8,042 nucleotides of DNA from Flavobacteriaceae bacterium (GCA_019090365.1 JAHRWC010000134.1:1-8042), one strand, 5' to 3'; positions 1 through 6,940 are shown, counted from the stretch's first letter. Made by a program: numbers and translations. Notes: generated by a model from the sequence alone, not told the origin.

Positions 1-1373
1 TGATCCCTGTAGATGGAATTTTAATTAGCAATAAAGCTTTGATTGATTACAGTTTTGTAACGGGTGAAGCAGAAGCAGTAAAAAAGATTTCTGGAGATAA
101 ATTATTCGCAGGTGGAAAACAACAATCTGGAGTCATTGAAATTGAAGTCTTAAATTCTGTAGAACAAAGTTATTTAACACAATTATGGAGCAATGAAGCC
201 TTTAAGGATGATAAGGTAAAGGCGTATCAATCATTGATAGACAGTATTAGTAAACGATTTACAGTAGCAGTTTTAACTATTGCATTTGTAGCAACTGCCT
301 ATTGGTTATATTTTGATGCAACGAAAGCTTTAAATGTTTTTACTGCAGTACTTATAATTGCTTGTCCGTGTGCTATAGCATTAGCATCTCCTTTTACTTT
401 AGGAAATATGTTGCGAATTTTTGGGAAACAGAAGTTTTATTTAAAAAATTCAAATGTAATAGAACGATTAACAAAAATATCAACAATCATTTTCGATAAA
501 ACGGGTACAATAACCACCAATAAAAAAAGTGAAATATCTTATAAAGGTGATGTTTTAAATGAATCTGAAAAACTACTTTTATATAATACACTAAGAGCCT
601 CAAACCATCCTTTGAGCAGGCAAATTTATGAAAGCCTTCCTGTGAAAGAAACTATAGTTTTAGACAAATTTGAAGAAGTATTAGGAAAGGGAATTAACGC
701 TTCATTTAGCACTAAAGTTATAAAGATTGGATCTTCTTCATTCGTTGGAAAAAATGAAAGCTTACAAGATTTATTAACATCGGTTCATGTGAGTATTGAC
801 GAAAACTATAAAGGATACTTTGTATTGAAGAATGCTTATAGAAGCGGTTTGTCTGAAGTGTTTAAAGAATTAAAAGATTCAAAATTAGTGATACTCTCTG
901 GGGACAATGAAGGTGAAAAGGAACGATTGTCTGCGTTACTTCCAAAAAATGCGAAATTACTATTTAATCAGAATCCGCAACAGAAATTAGATTTTGTAAA
1001 AGAGATTCAAGAAAAAGGAGAAAAAGTTTTAATGATGGGTGATGGGTTGAATGATGCAGGAGCTTTAGCACAAAGTGATGTTGGTGTTGTTATTTCTGAA
1101 AACATAAATGTGTTTTCTCCAGCTTGTGATGGAATATTAGATGCAACAAATTTTAAAGATTTATCAAAATATTTAAGTGTTACAAAAAGAGCTATAAACG
1201 TTATAAAATGGAGTTTAATTCTCTCATTTATGTATAATATAACAGGTCTTTATTTTGCTGTAACAGGTCAATTAGAGCCTGTGATTGCTGCAATTTTAAT
1301 GCCTTTAAGTTCAATTAGTATTGTTGTGTTTACAACCATATCAACAAACATAATTGGTAGATCTATAAAATAA
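1..1373 (+). CDS. ccoI: CcoI/FixI-type copper-transporting P1B ATPase, C-terminal part (5' truncated by window edge)
   Basis: The frame is already open at base 3 and reads IPVDG, so the gene begins upstream; the TTG at 39 is not a real start. About 456 residues are visible, and family members are usually near 800, so the N-terminal metal-binding region and first membrane helices are missing. Seen in order: the actuator-domain TGE (60-68), the intramembrane copper motif CPC (363-371), the phosphorylation motif DKTGT (495-509), the nucleotide-domain His-Pro pair (606-611), and GDGLND (1038-1055). The last two helices carry YN and MPLSS, matching the YN and MxxSS signature of Cu(I)-class P1B-1 ATPases. 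Known for the family: CcoI/CopA2 enzymes hydrolyse ATP in the inner membrane to move Cu(I) for the CuB centre of cbb3 oxidase. The adjacent ccoS and oxidase genes favour CcoI over a copper-detoxifying CopA. Confidence 0.93.
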   Translation, partial: IPVDGILISNKALIDYSFVTGEAEAVKKISGDKLFAGGKQQSGVIEIEVLNSVEQSYLTQLWSNEAFKDDKVKAYQSLIDSISKRFTVAVLTIAFVATAYWLYFDATKALNVFTAVLIIACPCAIALASPFTLGNMLRIFGKQKFYLKNSNVIERLTKISTIIFDKTGTITTNKKSEISYKGDVLNESEKLLLYNTLRASNHPLSRQIYESLPVKETIVLDKFEEVLGKGINASFSTKVIKIGSSSFVGKNESLQDLLTSVHVSIDENYKGYFVLKNAYRSGLSEVFKELKDSKLVILSGDNEGEKERLSALLPKNAKLLFNQNPQQKLDFVKEIQEKGEKVLMMGDGLNDAGALAQSDVGVVISENINVFSPACDGILDATNFKDLSKYLSVTKRAINVIKWSLILSFMYNITGLYFAVTGQLEPVIAAILMPLSSISIVVFTTISTNIIGRSIK

Positions 1374-1381
1374 TTAGAAAC

Positions 1382-1393
1382 TGATAATTATCA
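1382..1393. promoter_or_regulatory. Fnr/Crp-type palindromic operator TGATAATTATCA upstream of ccoS
   Basis: This is a perfect 12-bp palindrome, flanked by A3 and T3 that extend it imperfectly to 20 bp with one mismatched pair. TGAT and ATCA are separated by four bases, the spacing of the Fnr-type site TTGAT-N4-ATCAA; the outermost base of each half departs from that consensus. Its centre lies about 34 bp upstream of the middle of the TAnnTTTG element at 1418-1425, which puts it near -41 from the expected transcription start, the usual place for class II activation. No TTG is seen where a -33 element would be, as expected for an activator-dependent promoter. Regulation of cco genes by Fnr-family proteins is established in Proteobacteria; applying it here is inference. 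Confidence 0.6.
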
Positions 1394-1417
1394 TTTTTTA
1401 GAGTATAACAAATAAAT

Positions 1418-1425
1418 TACTTTTG
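1418..1425 (+). promoter_or_regulatory. Bacteroidota-type -7 promoter element (TACTTTTG) for ccoS-ccoNO-ccoQ-ccoP
   Basis: TACTTTTG matches the Bacteroidota -7 consensus TAnnTTTG exactly and lies 19 bp before the ccoS start codon. It is embedded in a small inverted repeat, ATTAC-TTTT-GTAAT (1416-1429). A -33 TTG is not evident, consistent with dependence on the palindrome at 1382-1393. It would allow ccoS and the structural genes to be transcribed separately from ccoI. Confidence 0.5.
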
Positions 1426-1444
1426 TAATAAATTCAGGTTAGGT

Positions 1445-1636
1445 ATGAATATCATCTATTTACTATTAACAGTAAGTGTAATAGTAGCAATTTTCTTTTT
1501 TGTAATATTTATCTTTTCGGTAAAAAAAGGACAATATGATGATGTCTATACACCTTCAGTTCGTATGTTATTTGAGGACGAAATAATAAAAGAAGTAGAT
1601 AATAAAAATACAACCAACACAGAAAAACAAAATTAA
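1445..1636 (+). CDS. ccoS: CcoS, cbb3-type oxidase assembly protein
   Basis: This 63-residue single-pass membrane protein has a hydrophobic helix at about residues 3-26, followed by the family hallmark KKGQYDD at about 27-33. A short hydrophilic, Asn/Thr-rich tail follows, which is weakly conserved in CcoS proteins. CcoS is required to obtain active cbb3 oxidase with its haem and copper cofactors; its exact biochemical role is unsettled. The start fits the usual MxxIYLL opening of the family, with the helix beginning at once and no room for a longer N-terminus. It sits 71 bp after ccoI and ends 2 bp before the CcoNO start, so it is almost certainly co-transcribed with the oxidase genes. No Shine-Dalgarno sequence is visible, as is usual in this phylum. 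Confidence 0.93.
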   Translation: MNIIYLLLTVSVIVAIFFFVIFIFSVKKGQYDDVYTPSVRMLFEDEIIKEVDNKNTTNTEKQN

Positions 1637-1638
1637 TT

Positions 1639-3819
1639 ATGGATGTACAACAATTTTATTACGACAATAAAATCGTAAAAAAGTTTATTTATGCTACCCT
1701 TGTATGGGGAGTTGTAGGGATGCTGGTAGGTTTAATACTAGCATTAATGTTTTTATTTCCAAATATGACCGACGGAATTTCGTGGTTAAGTTTTGGTAGG
1801 TTAAGACCTTTACACACTAATGCTGTGATTTTTGCCTTTGTAGGGAATGCTATTTTCGCAGGGGTTTATTACTCAACACAGCGTTTGCTTAAAGCCAGAA
1901 TGTTTAGTGATGCTTTAAGTAATATTAACTTTTGGGGATGGCAATTATTAATTGTTGGTGCAGCCATAACATTACCATTAGGATATACTACTTCTAAAGA
2001 ATATGCCGAACTTGAATGGCCATTCGATATATGGATTGCTTTAATTTGGGTAGTTTTTGGTGTCAATTTAATTTGGACAATACTAAGAAGAAGACAACGT
2101 CATATCTATGTTGCAATTTGGTTTTACCTAGCAACGTTCGTTACTGTAGCAGTTCTTCATATTGTAAATAGTATGGAGCTTCCTGTAAGTGCATTAAAAA
2201 GTTACTCTGCATATGCAGGAGTGCAAGATGCACTTGTGCAATGGTGGTATGGACATAATGCAGTAGCATTTTTCTTGACTACTCCATTTTTAGGTTTAAT
2301 GTATTATTTTGTTCCTAAAGCTGCAAATAGACCGGTATATTCATATCGTTTATCTATTGTACACTTCTGGTCATTGATATTTATTTATATCTGGGCAGGA
2401 CCTCACCATTTATTATATTCTGCATTACCAGACTGGGCACAAAATTTAGGTGTTGCCTTTTCAATCATGTTATTAGCTCCATCTTGGGGTGGTATGATCA
2501 ACGGATTATTAACACTTCGTGGTGCTTGGGATAAAGTACGTGTAGATCCTGTACTAAAATTTATGGTTGTTGCAATTACCGGTTATGGTATGTCAACATT
2601 TGAAGGACCATTACTTTCACTTAAAAATGTAAATGCAATTGCTCACTTTAGTGATTGGATTATTGCTCACGTTCACGTAGGCGCATTAGCATGGAATGGT
2701 TTCTTAACGTTTGGTATGGTGTATTGGTTAATCCCAAGATTATTTAAAACCAAGCTTTGGTCATTGAAATTGGCTAATTTCCATTTCTGGATAGGAACCC
2801 TAGGTATTATTCTTTATGCTCTACCGATGTATGTTGCAGGATTTGTACAAGCGTCAATGTGGAAACAATTTAATCCTGATGGAACTTTAGTGTATGGTAA
2901 CTTCCTTGAAACTGTAAATCAAATCATCCCAATGTATTGGATGAGAGCTATTGGAGGAACTATGTTCTTAATTGGTATGTTGATTTTATGTTATAACATT
3001 ATTAAAACTATACAAACTGGATCTAAAGTAACCGATGATTTAGCTGAATCACCTGCTTTAGAAAAAGTTACTAAACACAGAACAGCAAACGAAGGATACC
3101 ACTCTTGGTTAGAAAGAAGACCTGTTAAATTTACAATTTATGCTACAATAGCAATTCTTATTGGAGGGGCAGTTCAGATTATACCTTCATTAATTGTAGA
3201 CGATTATATTCCACAAATTACAAGTGTGAAACCTTATACTCCATTAGAACTGGAGGGACGTGATTTATATATCCGTGAAGGTTGTGTGGGATGTCACTCT
3301 CAAATGATTCGTCCATTTAGATCTGAAGTAGAACGTTATGGAGAATATTCTAAAGCAGGAGAGTATGTATATGATCATCCATTCTTATGGGGTTCTAAAC
3401 GTACAGGGCCAGATTTATTTAGAATCGGTGGAAAATATTCAGACAACTGGCATTTAAATCACTTCTACGATCCTCAGACAACATCAGCTGGTTCAATTAT
3501 GCCTTCATATAGATGGTTGATTGAAAATAAGCATGATCGATCTAATATTATAGGTAAGATGGAAGCAATGGTGACTTTAGGAGTTCCATATACTGAGGAA
3601 GATATTGCAAATGCTGAAGAGTCAATGGCAGAGCAAGGTCTGAAAATTGAAAAGAATTTATATAATGATCCTGATTTTGCAAGAATCTATGAAGAGGACA
3701 AAAAATATTCTGAAGAAAATGGAATTGAATTTGTCGATATGAGAGATAGAGAAGTAGTTGCAATGATAGCTTATTTACAACGCTTAGGAACAGATATAAA
3801 AGTTAAAGAATCGAACTAA
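1639..3819 (+). CDS. ccoNO: Fused CcoN-CcoO: cbb3-type cytochrome c oxidase subunits I and II
   Basis: At 726 residues this joins the catalytic subunit (about 1-490) to the membrane-anchored monohaem cytochrome c subunit (about 495-726). By position against described cbb3 structures, H59 and H346 would ligate haem b, H344 haem b3, and H206, H256 and H257 CuB; Y250 corresponds to the tyrosine crosslinked to the CuB histidine. E121, E124 and E322 fall at conserved glutamate positions. The CcoO part has its own helix (about 497-520), the haem c motif CVGCH (549-553) and the likely axial methionine M621 in IMPSYRWL. The product reduces O2 to water and pumps protons, taking electrons through CcoP and CcoO. 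Fusion of these normally separate subunits is common in Bacteroidota. It starts 2 bp after ccoS and is followed 15 bp later by ccoQ. Confidence 0.97.
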   Translation: MDVQQFYYDNKIVKKFIYATLVWGVVGMLVGLILALMFLFPNMTDGISWLSFGRLRPLHTNAVIFAFVGNAIFAGVYYSTQRLLKARMFSDALSNINFWGWQLLIVGAAITLPLGYTTSKEYAELEWPFDIWIALIWVVFGVNLIWTILRRRQRHIYVAIWFYLATFVTVAVLHIVNSMELPVSALKSYSAYAGVQDALVQWWYGHNAVAFFLTTPFLGLMYYFVPKAANRPVYSYRLSIVHFWSLIFIYIWAGPHHLLYSALPDWAQNLGVAFSIMLLAPSWGGMINGLLTLRGAWDKVRVDPVLKFMVVAITGYGMSTFEGPLLSLKNVNAIAHFSDWIIAHVHVGALAWNGFLTFGMVYWLIPRLFKTKLWSLKLANFHFWIGTLGIILYALPMYVAGFVQASMWKQFNPDGTLVYGNFLETVNQIIPMYWMRAIGGTMFLIGMLILCYNIIKTIQTGSKVTDDLAESPALEKVTKHRTANEGYHSWLERRPVKFTIYATIAILIGGAVQIIPSLIVDDYIPQITSVKPYTPLELEGRDLYIREGCVGCHSQMIRPFRSEVERYGEYSKAGEYVYDHPFLWGSKRTGPDLFRIGGKYSDNWHLNHFYDPQTTSAGSIMPSYRWLIENKHDRSNIIGKMEAMVTLGVPYTEEDIANAEESMAEQGLKIEKNLYNDPDFARIYEEDKKYSEENGIEFVDMRDREVVAMIAYLQRLGTDIKVKESN

Positions 3820-3834
3820 TTTTAATTTAAGACT

Positions 3835-4023
3835 ATGTTAAAATTTGTAAAAGGACATTTAGAACATATAGATGGGGTAGAAATCTTCCCCATCATATCC
3901 CTATTAATATTTTTCATCTTTTTTATGGGCCTATTTTGGTGGGTATTTACGATGAAGAAATCTCATGTAAACGAAGTAAGTAACATTCCATTTGAAAAAG
4001 ATCAAAACAACCAAGTATTATGA
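3835..4023 (+). CDS. ccoQ: CcoQ/FixQ-like small cbb3 oxidase subunit
   Basis: This 62-residue protein has one membrane helix at about residues 17-41, very rich in Phe, Ile and Trp and ending FWWVFTMKK, then a polar tail. Size, single helix and position between ccoO and ccoP match CcoQ, the accessory subunit thought to stabilise the CcoN-CcoO-CcoP assembly. Sequence conservation in this family is low, so the name rests largely on context. The N-terminal region before the helix (about 16 residues, with HLEHIDGVE) is longer than in many proteobacterial CcoQ proteins. The stop overlaps the ccoP start as ATGA (4020-4023), suggesting translational coupling. Confidence 0.85.
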   Translation: MLKFVKGHLEHIDGVEIFPIISLLIFFIFFMGLFWWVFTMKKSHVNEVSNIPFEKDQNNQVL

Positions 4024-4958
4024 AAACATTCTCATCATTAATTAGAGTATTACTATTTTTAGCTGTAGCCTTTATATTGTTTGAGGTGACTGTTGATTCT
4101 GGAGATCAGTGGGCAATTCAAAAACATCCAATTATTTGGGCTGTATTAAGCGTATTATTAATTTTTGCAATTGCTATTGAAATTGCAGTAAGTGCAATGC
4201 GTGCGATTTTATATAAATCTTTAAATGCAGAGGCTAAAGAACGCTATCTAGAAATTGAAGCTCTTGAAAAAGAAAACCAATTTTCTTGGTTTAAAACTAC
4301 CTATAATAAGTTATTAGGAAGTAAGCCAATTGAAAAGGAAGCAGATATCATTTTAGATCACAATTATGATGGTATAAAAGAATTAGATAATACGTTGCCA
4401 CCTTGGTGGGTATATTTATTCTATATTTCAATAGTATTTGGAGTAGTGTATTTAGCTAGATACCATGTGTTTGATGGTGTTAGTACAACTGAAGAATATG
4501 AATTAGAAGTTGCTCAAGCTAAATTAGATATAGCAGAATACAAAAAAACAGCCAAAGGTCTTGTAGACGCATCAACGGTTGAATTATTAACTGAAGAAAG
4601 TGATCTTGCAGCTGGTAAGGCAATTTTTGCAGATAATTGTGTAGCTTGTCATAAAGCTGATGGTGGTGGAGGTATTGGACCAAACTTAACCGATCCAAAT
4701 TGGATCTTAGGAGGTGGTATTAAAAATGTATTTGCTACAGTTTCTGAAGGTGGTCGTGATGGTAAAGGTATGGTTGCTTGGAAATCTGAATTGAAACCTC
4801 TTGAAATCGCTCAAGTTTCGAGTTATTTACTAGGTTTTGAAGGGACAACACCTGCAAGTCCAAAAGCAGCTGAAGGTGATGTTTGGAAAGAAGAAGGTGC
4901 TGAATCAATTGACGATGCTCCATCAGAAGAACCAGATCAAGAAGAAGCTTCAGAGTAA
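4020..4958 (+). CDS. ccoP: CcoP/FixP-like subunit III of cbb3 oxidase, single-haem form
   Basis: The 312-residue protein starts with two hydrophobic segments (about 5-23 and 37-60) joined by a short loop, then a charged stretch. The conserved FixP N-terminal signature follows: YDGIKELDNTLPPWW (about 116-130) leading into a third helix (about 130-147). The periplasmic part has one cytochrome c domain with CVACH (207-211) and likely axial methionine M251. Classical proteobacterial CcoP has two CXXCH motifs and one membrane helix, so this is the shorter monohaem architecture with additional N-terminal helices found in Bacteroidota. The C-terminal 28 residues are strongly acidic. It should pass electrons from soluble or membrane donors to the CcoO haem. 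It overlaps ccoQ by 4 bp and is the last gene before a 120-bp regulatory gap. Confidence 0.93.
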   Translation: MKTFSSLIRVLLFLAVAFILFEVTVDSGDQWAIQKHPIIWAVLSVLLIFAIAIEIAVSAMRAILYKSLNAEAKERYLEIEALEKENQFSWFKTTYNKLLGSKPIEKEADIILDHNYDGIKELDNTLPPWWVYLFYISIVFGVVYLARYHVFDGVSTTEEYELEVAQAKLDIAEYKKTAKGLVDASTVELLTEESDLAAGKAIFADNCVACHKADGGGGIGPNLTDPNWILGGGIKNVFATVSEGGRDGKGMVAWKSELKPLEIAQVSSYLLGFEGTTPASPKAAEGDVWKEEGAESIDDAPSEEPDQEEASE

Positions 4959-5015
4959 AGCAAGGTATTTAAATAAAATTAACTTATTCAACCAAGTAAT
5001 TTATTTTCACTAATG

Positions 5016-5045
5016 TCTTGAAATATAATAACGTATTTTTCAAGA
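5016..5045. repeat. Perfect 8-bp inverted repeat with 14-nt spacer in the ccoP-ccoG gap
   Basis: TCTTGAAA (5016-5023) is the exact reverse complement of TTTCAAGA (5038-5045). The intervening 14 bases are A/T-rich. No T-run follows on the plus strand, so it does not look like an intrinsic terminator for ccoP. It directly abuts the palindrome at 5046-5061 and could be a second operator or an RNA hairpin; which one cannot be told from sequence alone. Confidence 0.5.
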
Positions 5046-5061
5046 AAGGTAAATTTACCTT
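5046..5061. promoter_or_regulatory. Perfect 16-bp palindrome AAGGTAAATTTACCTT, candidate operator of ccoG
   Basis: Every base of the 16 pairs with its dyad partner, and symmetry breaks immediately outside. The centre is about 25 bp before the ccoG start and just upstream of the TTACTTTG promoter-like element at 5069-5076, where a bound regulator would block or remodel RNA polymerase. It does not match the Fnr-type spacing seen before ccoS, nor the CueR arrangement (ACCTTCC...GGAAGGT), whose arms are in the opposite order. The cognate regulator is unknown. Confidence 0.55.
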
Positions 5062-5068
5062 AACACAA

Positions 5069-5076
5069 TTACTTTG
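5069..5076 (+). promoter_or_regulatory. Promoter-like -7 element (TTACTTTG) immediately before ccoG
   Basis: TTACTTTG matches seven of eight positions of TAnnTTTG and lies within the inverted repeat ATTAC-TTT-GTAAT (5068-5080), which resembles the one at the ccoS promoter. It ends only 2 bp before the ccoG ATG, so transcription from it would give a very short or absent leader. No clear -33 TTG is present at the expected spacing. Confidence 0.35.
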
Positions 5077-5078
5077 TA

Positions 5079-6488
5079 ATGGACGATAATTTTAGAGATT
5101 CAATAGGTACTATTAATAAAGAAGGCAAAAGAGCTTGGTTGTTTCCTAAAAAGCCAAGCGGAATCTTTTATAAATATAGAAAATGGGTAAGTTATTTATT
5201 GCTTATCATTTTAATTGCTTCACCTTTTCTTAAAATAAATGGAAACCAGTTTCTAATGTTTAATGTCTTAGAAAGGCGTTTTAATGTTTTTGGTTTTCCA
5301 TTTTGGCCTCAAGATTTTCACATTTTTGTGATCATGATGATCATAGGCGTAGTGTTTATAGTATTTTTTACTGTAGCATTTGGTAGAATTTTTTGTGGCT
5401 GGTTATGTCCACAAACCATTTTTATGGAAATGGTTTTTAGACGTATTGAATATTGGATTGATGGCGACAGAGGTAAACAAATACGTTTAGATAAACAACC
5501 TTGGAATGCTGAGAAAATTAGGAAAAGAGTATTAAAATGGATCATCTTTTTTATTATTTCTTTTCTAATAGCAAACGTGTTTTTAGCTTATTTAATAGGA
5601 AGTGATAAGCTTATCTATTATATCACTGATGGACCAGCAAACCATGTAAGTACATTAATTTCATTATTAATATTTACAGGTTTATTTTATTTTGTTTTTG
5701 CGTGGTTTAGAGAACAAGTATGTATTATAGCTTGTCCTTATGGTAGATTACAAGGAGTTTTACTTGATAATAAATCCATTATTGTAGCATACGATCATAA
5801 AAGAGGAGAAGGAGAAGAAGGTAGAGCGAAATTCAGAAAAAATGAAGATAGATCTGAAGTAGGTAAAGGTGATTGTATCGATTGTTTTCAATGTGTTCAT
5901 GTATGTCCAACAGGAATTGATATTAGAAACGGGACTCAATTAGAATGTGTTAATTGTACTGCTTGTATTGATGCTTGTGATCATATGATGGAAAAGGTGA
6001 ACCTTCCAAAAGGATTGATACGTTATGCCAGTGAAGATAACATAGAAAAGAAAAAGGAATTTACTTTTTCTCCAAGGCTAAAAGGATATACAACTGTATT
6101 GGTTATTTTAATAGGAGTATTGGCTGGAATGTTATTTTTAAGAAATGATGTCGAAGCTACGATCTTAAGATTACCAGGGCAATTGTACGAACATAAAGAG
6201 AATAATATTATTAGTAATGTGTATACATATAAACTAATTAATAAAACATCTGAAACAATAGATGATGTTACTTTCGAGTTAATGTCTCATAATGGTACTA
6301 TTAAAGTAGTAAGTCATGAAAGTTTTAATGTACCTTCACAAGGACTTGCGGAAGGAACTCTCTTTGTTGAAGTAAATGCATCTGCGTTAAGTGGAGATAA
6401 GGATAAATTAAAAATTGGAGTGTATAGTGGTGAACAATTAATTGAAACCACAATTACAGCATTTTTAGGACCTCGAAGTTATAAATAA
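5079..6488 (+). CDS. ccoG: CcoG/FixG/RdxA, polyferredoxin-type membrane protein for cbb3 oxidase maturation
   Basis: This 469-residue protein has membrane helices at about 37-53, 80-102, 152-174, 189-209 and 336-354. Paired cysteines follow the FixG pattern FCGWLCPQ (C106, C110) and CIIACP (C215, C219). Two 4Fe-4S motifs come next: C266, C269, C272, C276 and C290, C293, C296, C300. The C-terminus (about 360-469) matches the Ig-like FixG C-terminal domain. CcoG has been shown in a proteobacterium to act as a Cu(II) reductase supplying Cu(I) for oxidase assembly; the same role here is inference. The start is well fixed: an in-frame TAA lies at 5061-5063, no other start codon lies between, and the next methionine is near residue 60. 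It begins a second set of genes behind its own regulatory gap. Confidence 0.95.
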   Translation: MDDNFRDSIGTINKEGKRAWLFPKKPSGIFYKYRKWVSYLLLIILIASPFLKINGNQFLMFNVLERRFNVFGFPFWPQDFHIFVIMMIIGVVFIVFFTVAFGRIFCGWLCPQTIFMEMVFRRIEYWIDGDRGKQIRLDKQPWNAEKIRKRVLKWIIFFIISFLIANVFLAYLIGSDKLIYYITDGPANHVSTLISLLIFTGLFYFVFAWFREQVCIIACPYGRLQGVLLDNKSIIVAYDHKRGEGEEGRAKFRKNEDRSEVGKGDCIDCFQCVHVCPTGIDIRNGTQLECVNCTACIDACDHMMEKVNLPKGLIRYASEDNIEKKKEFTFSPRLKGYTTVLVILIGVLAGMLFLRNDVEATILRLPGQLYEHKENNIISNVYTYKLINKTSETIDDVTFELMSHNGTIKVVSHESFNVPSQGLAEGTLFVEVNASALSGDKDKLKIGVYSGEQLIETTITAFLGPRSYK

Positions 6489-6497
6489 AACAATTTT

Positions 6498-6938
6498 ATG
6501 AAAATTAATTGGGGAACAGGTATAGTTATAGGTTTTGTAATCTTTATTGGATTTATTTTGTTTTTAGTAATCACCATGGTAAATAGTAGTCATCATGATT
6601 TAGTTACTAAAGATTATTATCAAGATGAATTACAATACCAAGACGAAATAGATGCTGAAGAAAACGCTAATGAACTTTCAATAAAAGTACAATCTAAAAG
6701 AACTTCTGAAGGATATTTATTAATGTTCCCAGAAAATTTAGATGCAAATAAAATAAAAGGAAATGTGTTTCTATATCGACCTTCTAATAAGCAACTGGAT
6801 TTTGACTTACCAATAGTCTTATCTGAATCAAATTTGCTCATACCTGACAAACGTTTGTTAGAAGGTCGTTGGAACATAAATGTTAAATGGGAATACGAAG
6901 GAAAGCCTTATCTTTATAGAGATAAGATTAGGTATTAA
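6498..6938 (+). CDS. ccoH: FixH/CcoH family cbb3 oxidase assembly protein
   Basis: The 146-residue protein opens with MKINWGTGI and one membrane helix (about 9-29), then the motif HHDLVTKDYYQDELQYQ (about 32-48), close to the VxxDYY region seen in FixH proteins. The remainder is a soluble, beta-rich periplasmic domain ending with GRWNINVKWEYEGKPYLYR. CcoH is a single-pass assembly factor that interacts with the oxidase and CcoP in Proteobacteria. The gene is 9 bp after ccoG and 2 bp before the next start, so all three are likely one transcript. Confidence 0.9.
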   Translation: MKINWGTGIVIGFVIFIGFILFLVITMVNSSHHDLVTKDYYQDELQYQDEIDAEENANELSIKVQSKRTSEGYLLMFPENLDANKIKGNVFLYRPSNKQLDFDLPIVLSESNLLIPDKRLLEGRWNINVKWEYEGKPYLYRDKIRY

Positions 6939-6940
6939 TC

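Noticed and set aside
39..41. TTG as the start of the P-type ATPase gene
   Set aside because: The frame is open to base 3 and encodes the conserved IPVDG segment just before, so the gene is simply cut by the window edge.
1382..1393. Fur box reading of TGATAATTATCA
   Set aside because: The half-sites resemble Fur, but the 7-1-7 Fur dyad TGATAAT-N-ATTATCA needs three more central bases; the spacing fits an Fnr/Crp site better. Fur is not fully excluded.
1869..2066. Minus-strand open frame inside ccoNO
   Set aside because: It lies wholly within a highly conserved coding region, with no recognisable product or promoter.
3548..3763. Minus-strand open frame inside the CcoO part
   Set aside because: It is antisense to conserved CcoO sequence, with low-complexity Leu/Gln-rich composition typical of a shadow frame.
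4735..4923. Minus-strand open frame over the CcoP C-terminus
   Set aside because: It is a His/Leu/Gln-rich shadow of the acidic CcoP tail; no domain is recognisable.
4020..4958. Loss of one haem site in CcoP as a damaging mutation
   Set aside because: The frame is intact and the remaining domain has normal length and ligands; single-haem CcoP is usual in Bacteroidota, so it is a lineage architecture and not decay.
4959..5015. Intrinsic terminator after ccoP
   Set aside because: No G/C-bearing hairpin with a following T-run is present; the later 8-bp inverted repeat is followed by AAAGG, so read-through into ccoG remains possible.
5318..5545. Minus-strand open frame inside ccoG
   Set aside because: It is antisense to the FixG cysteine motif region and has no independent support.
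6620..6877. Minus-strand open frame inside fixH/ccoH
   Set aside because: It overlaps the FixH soluble domain completely; its Ser-rich composition fits a shadow frame.
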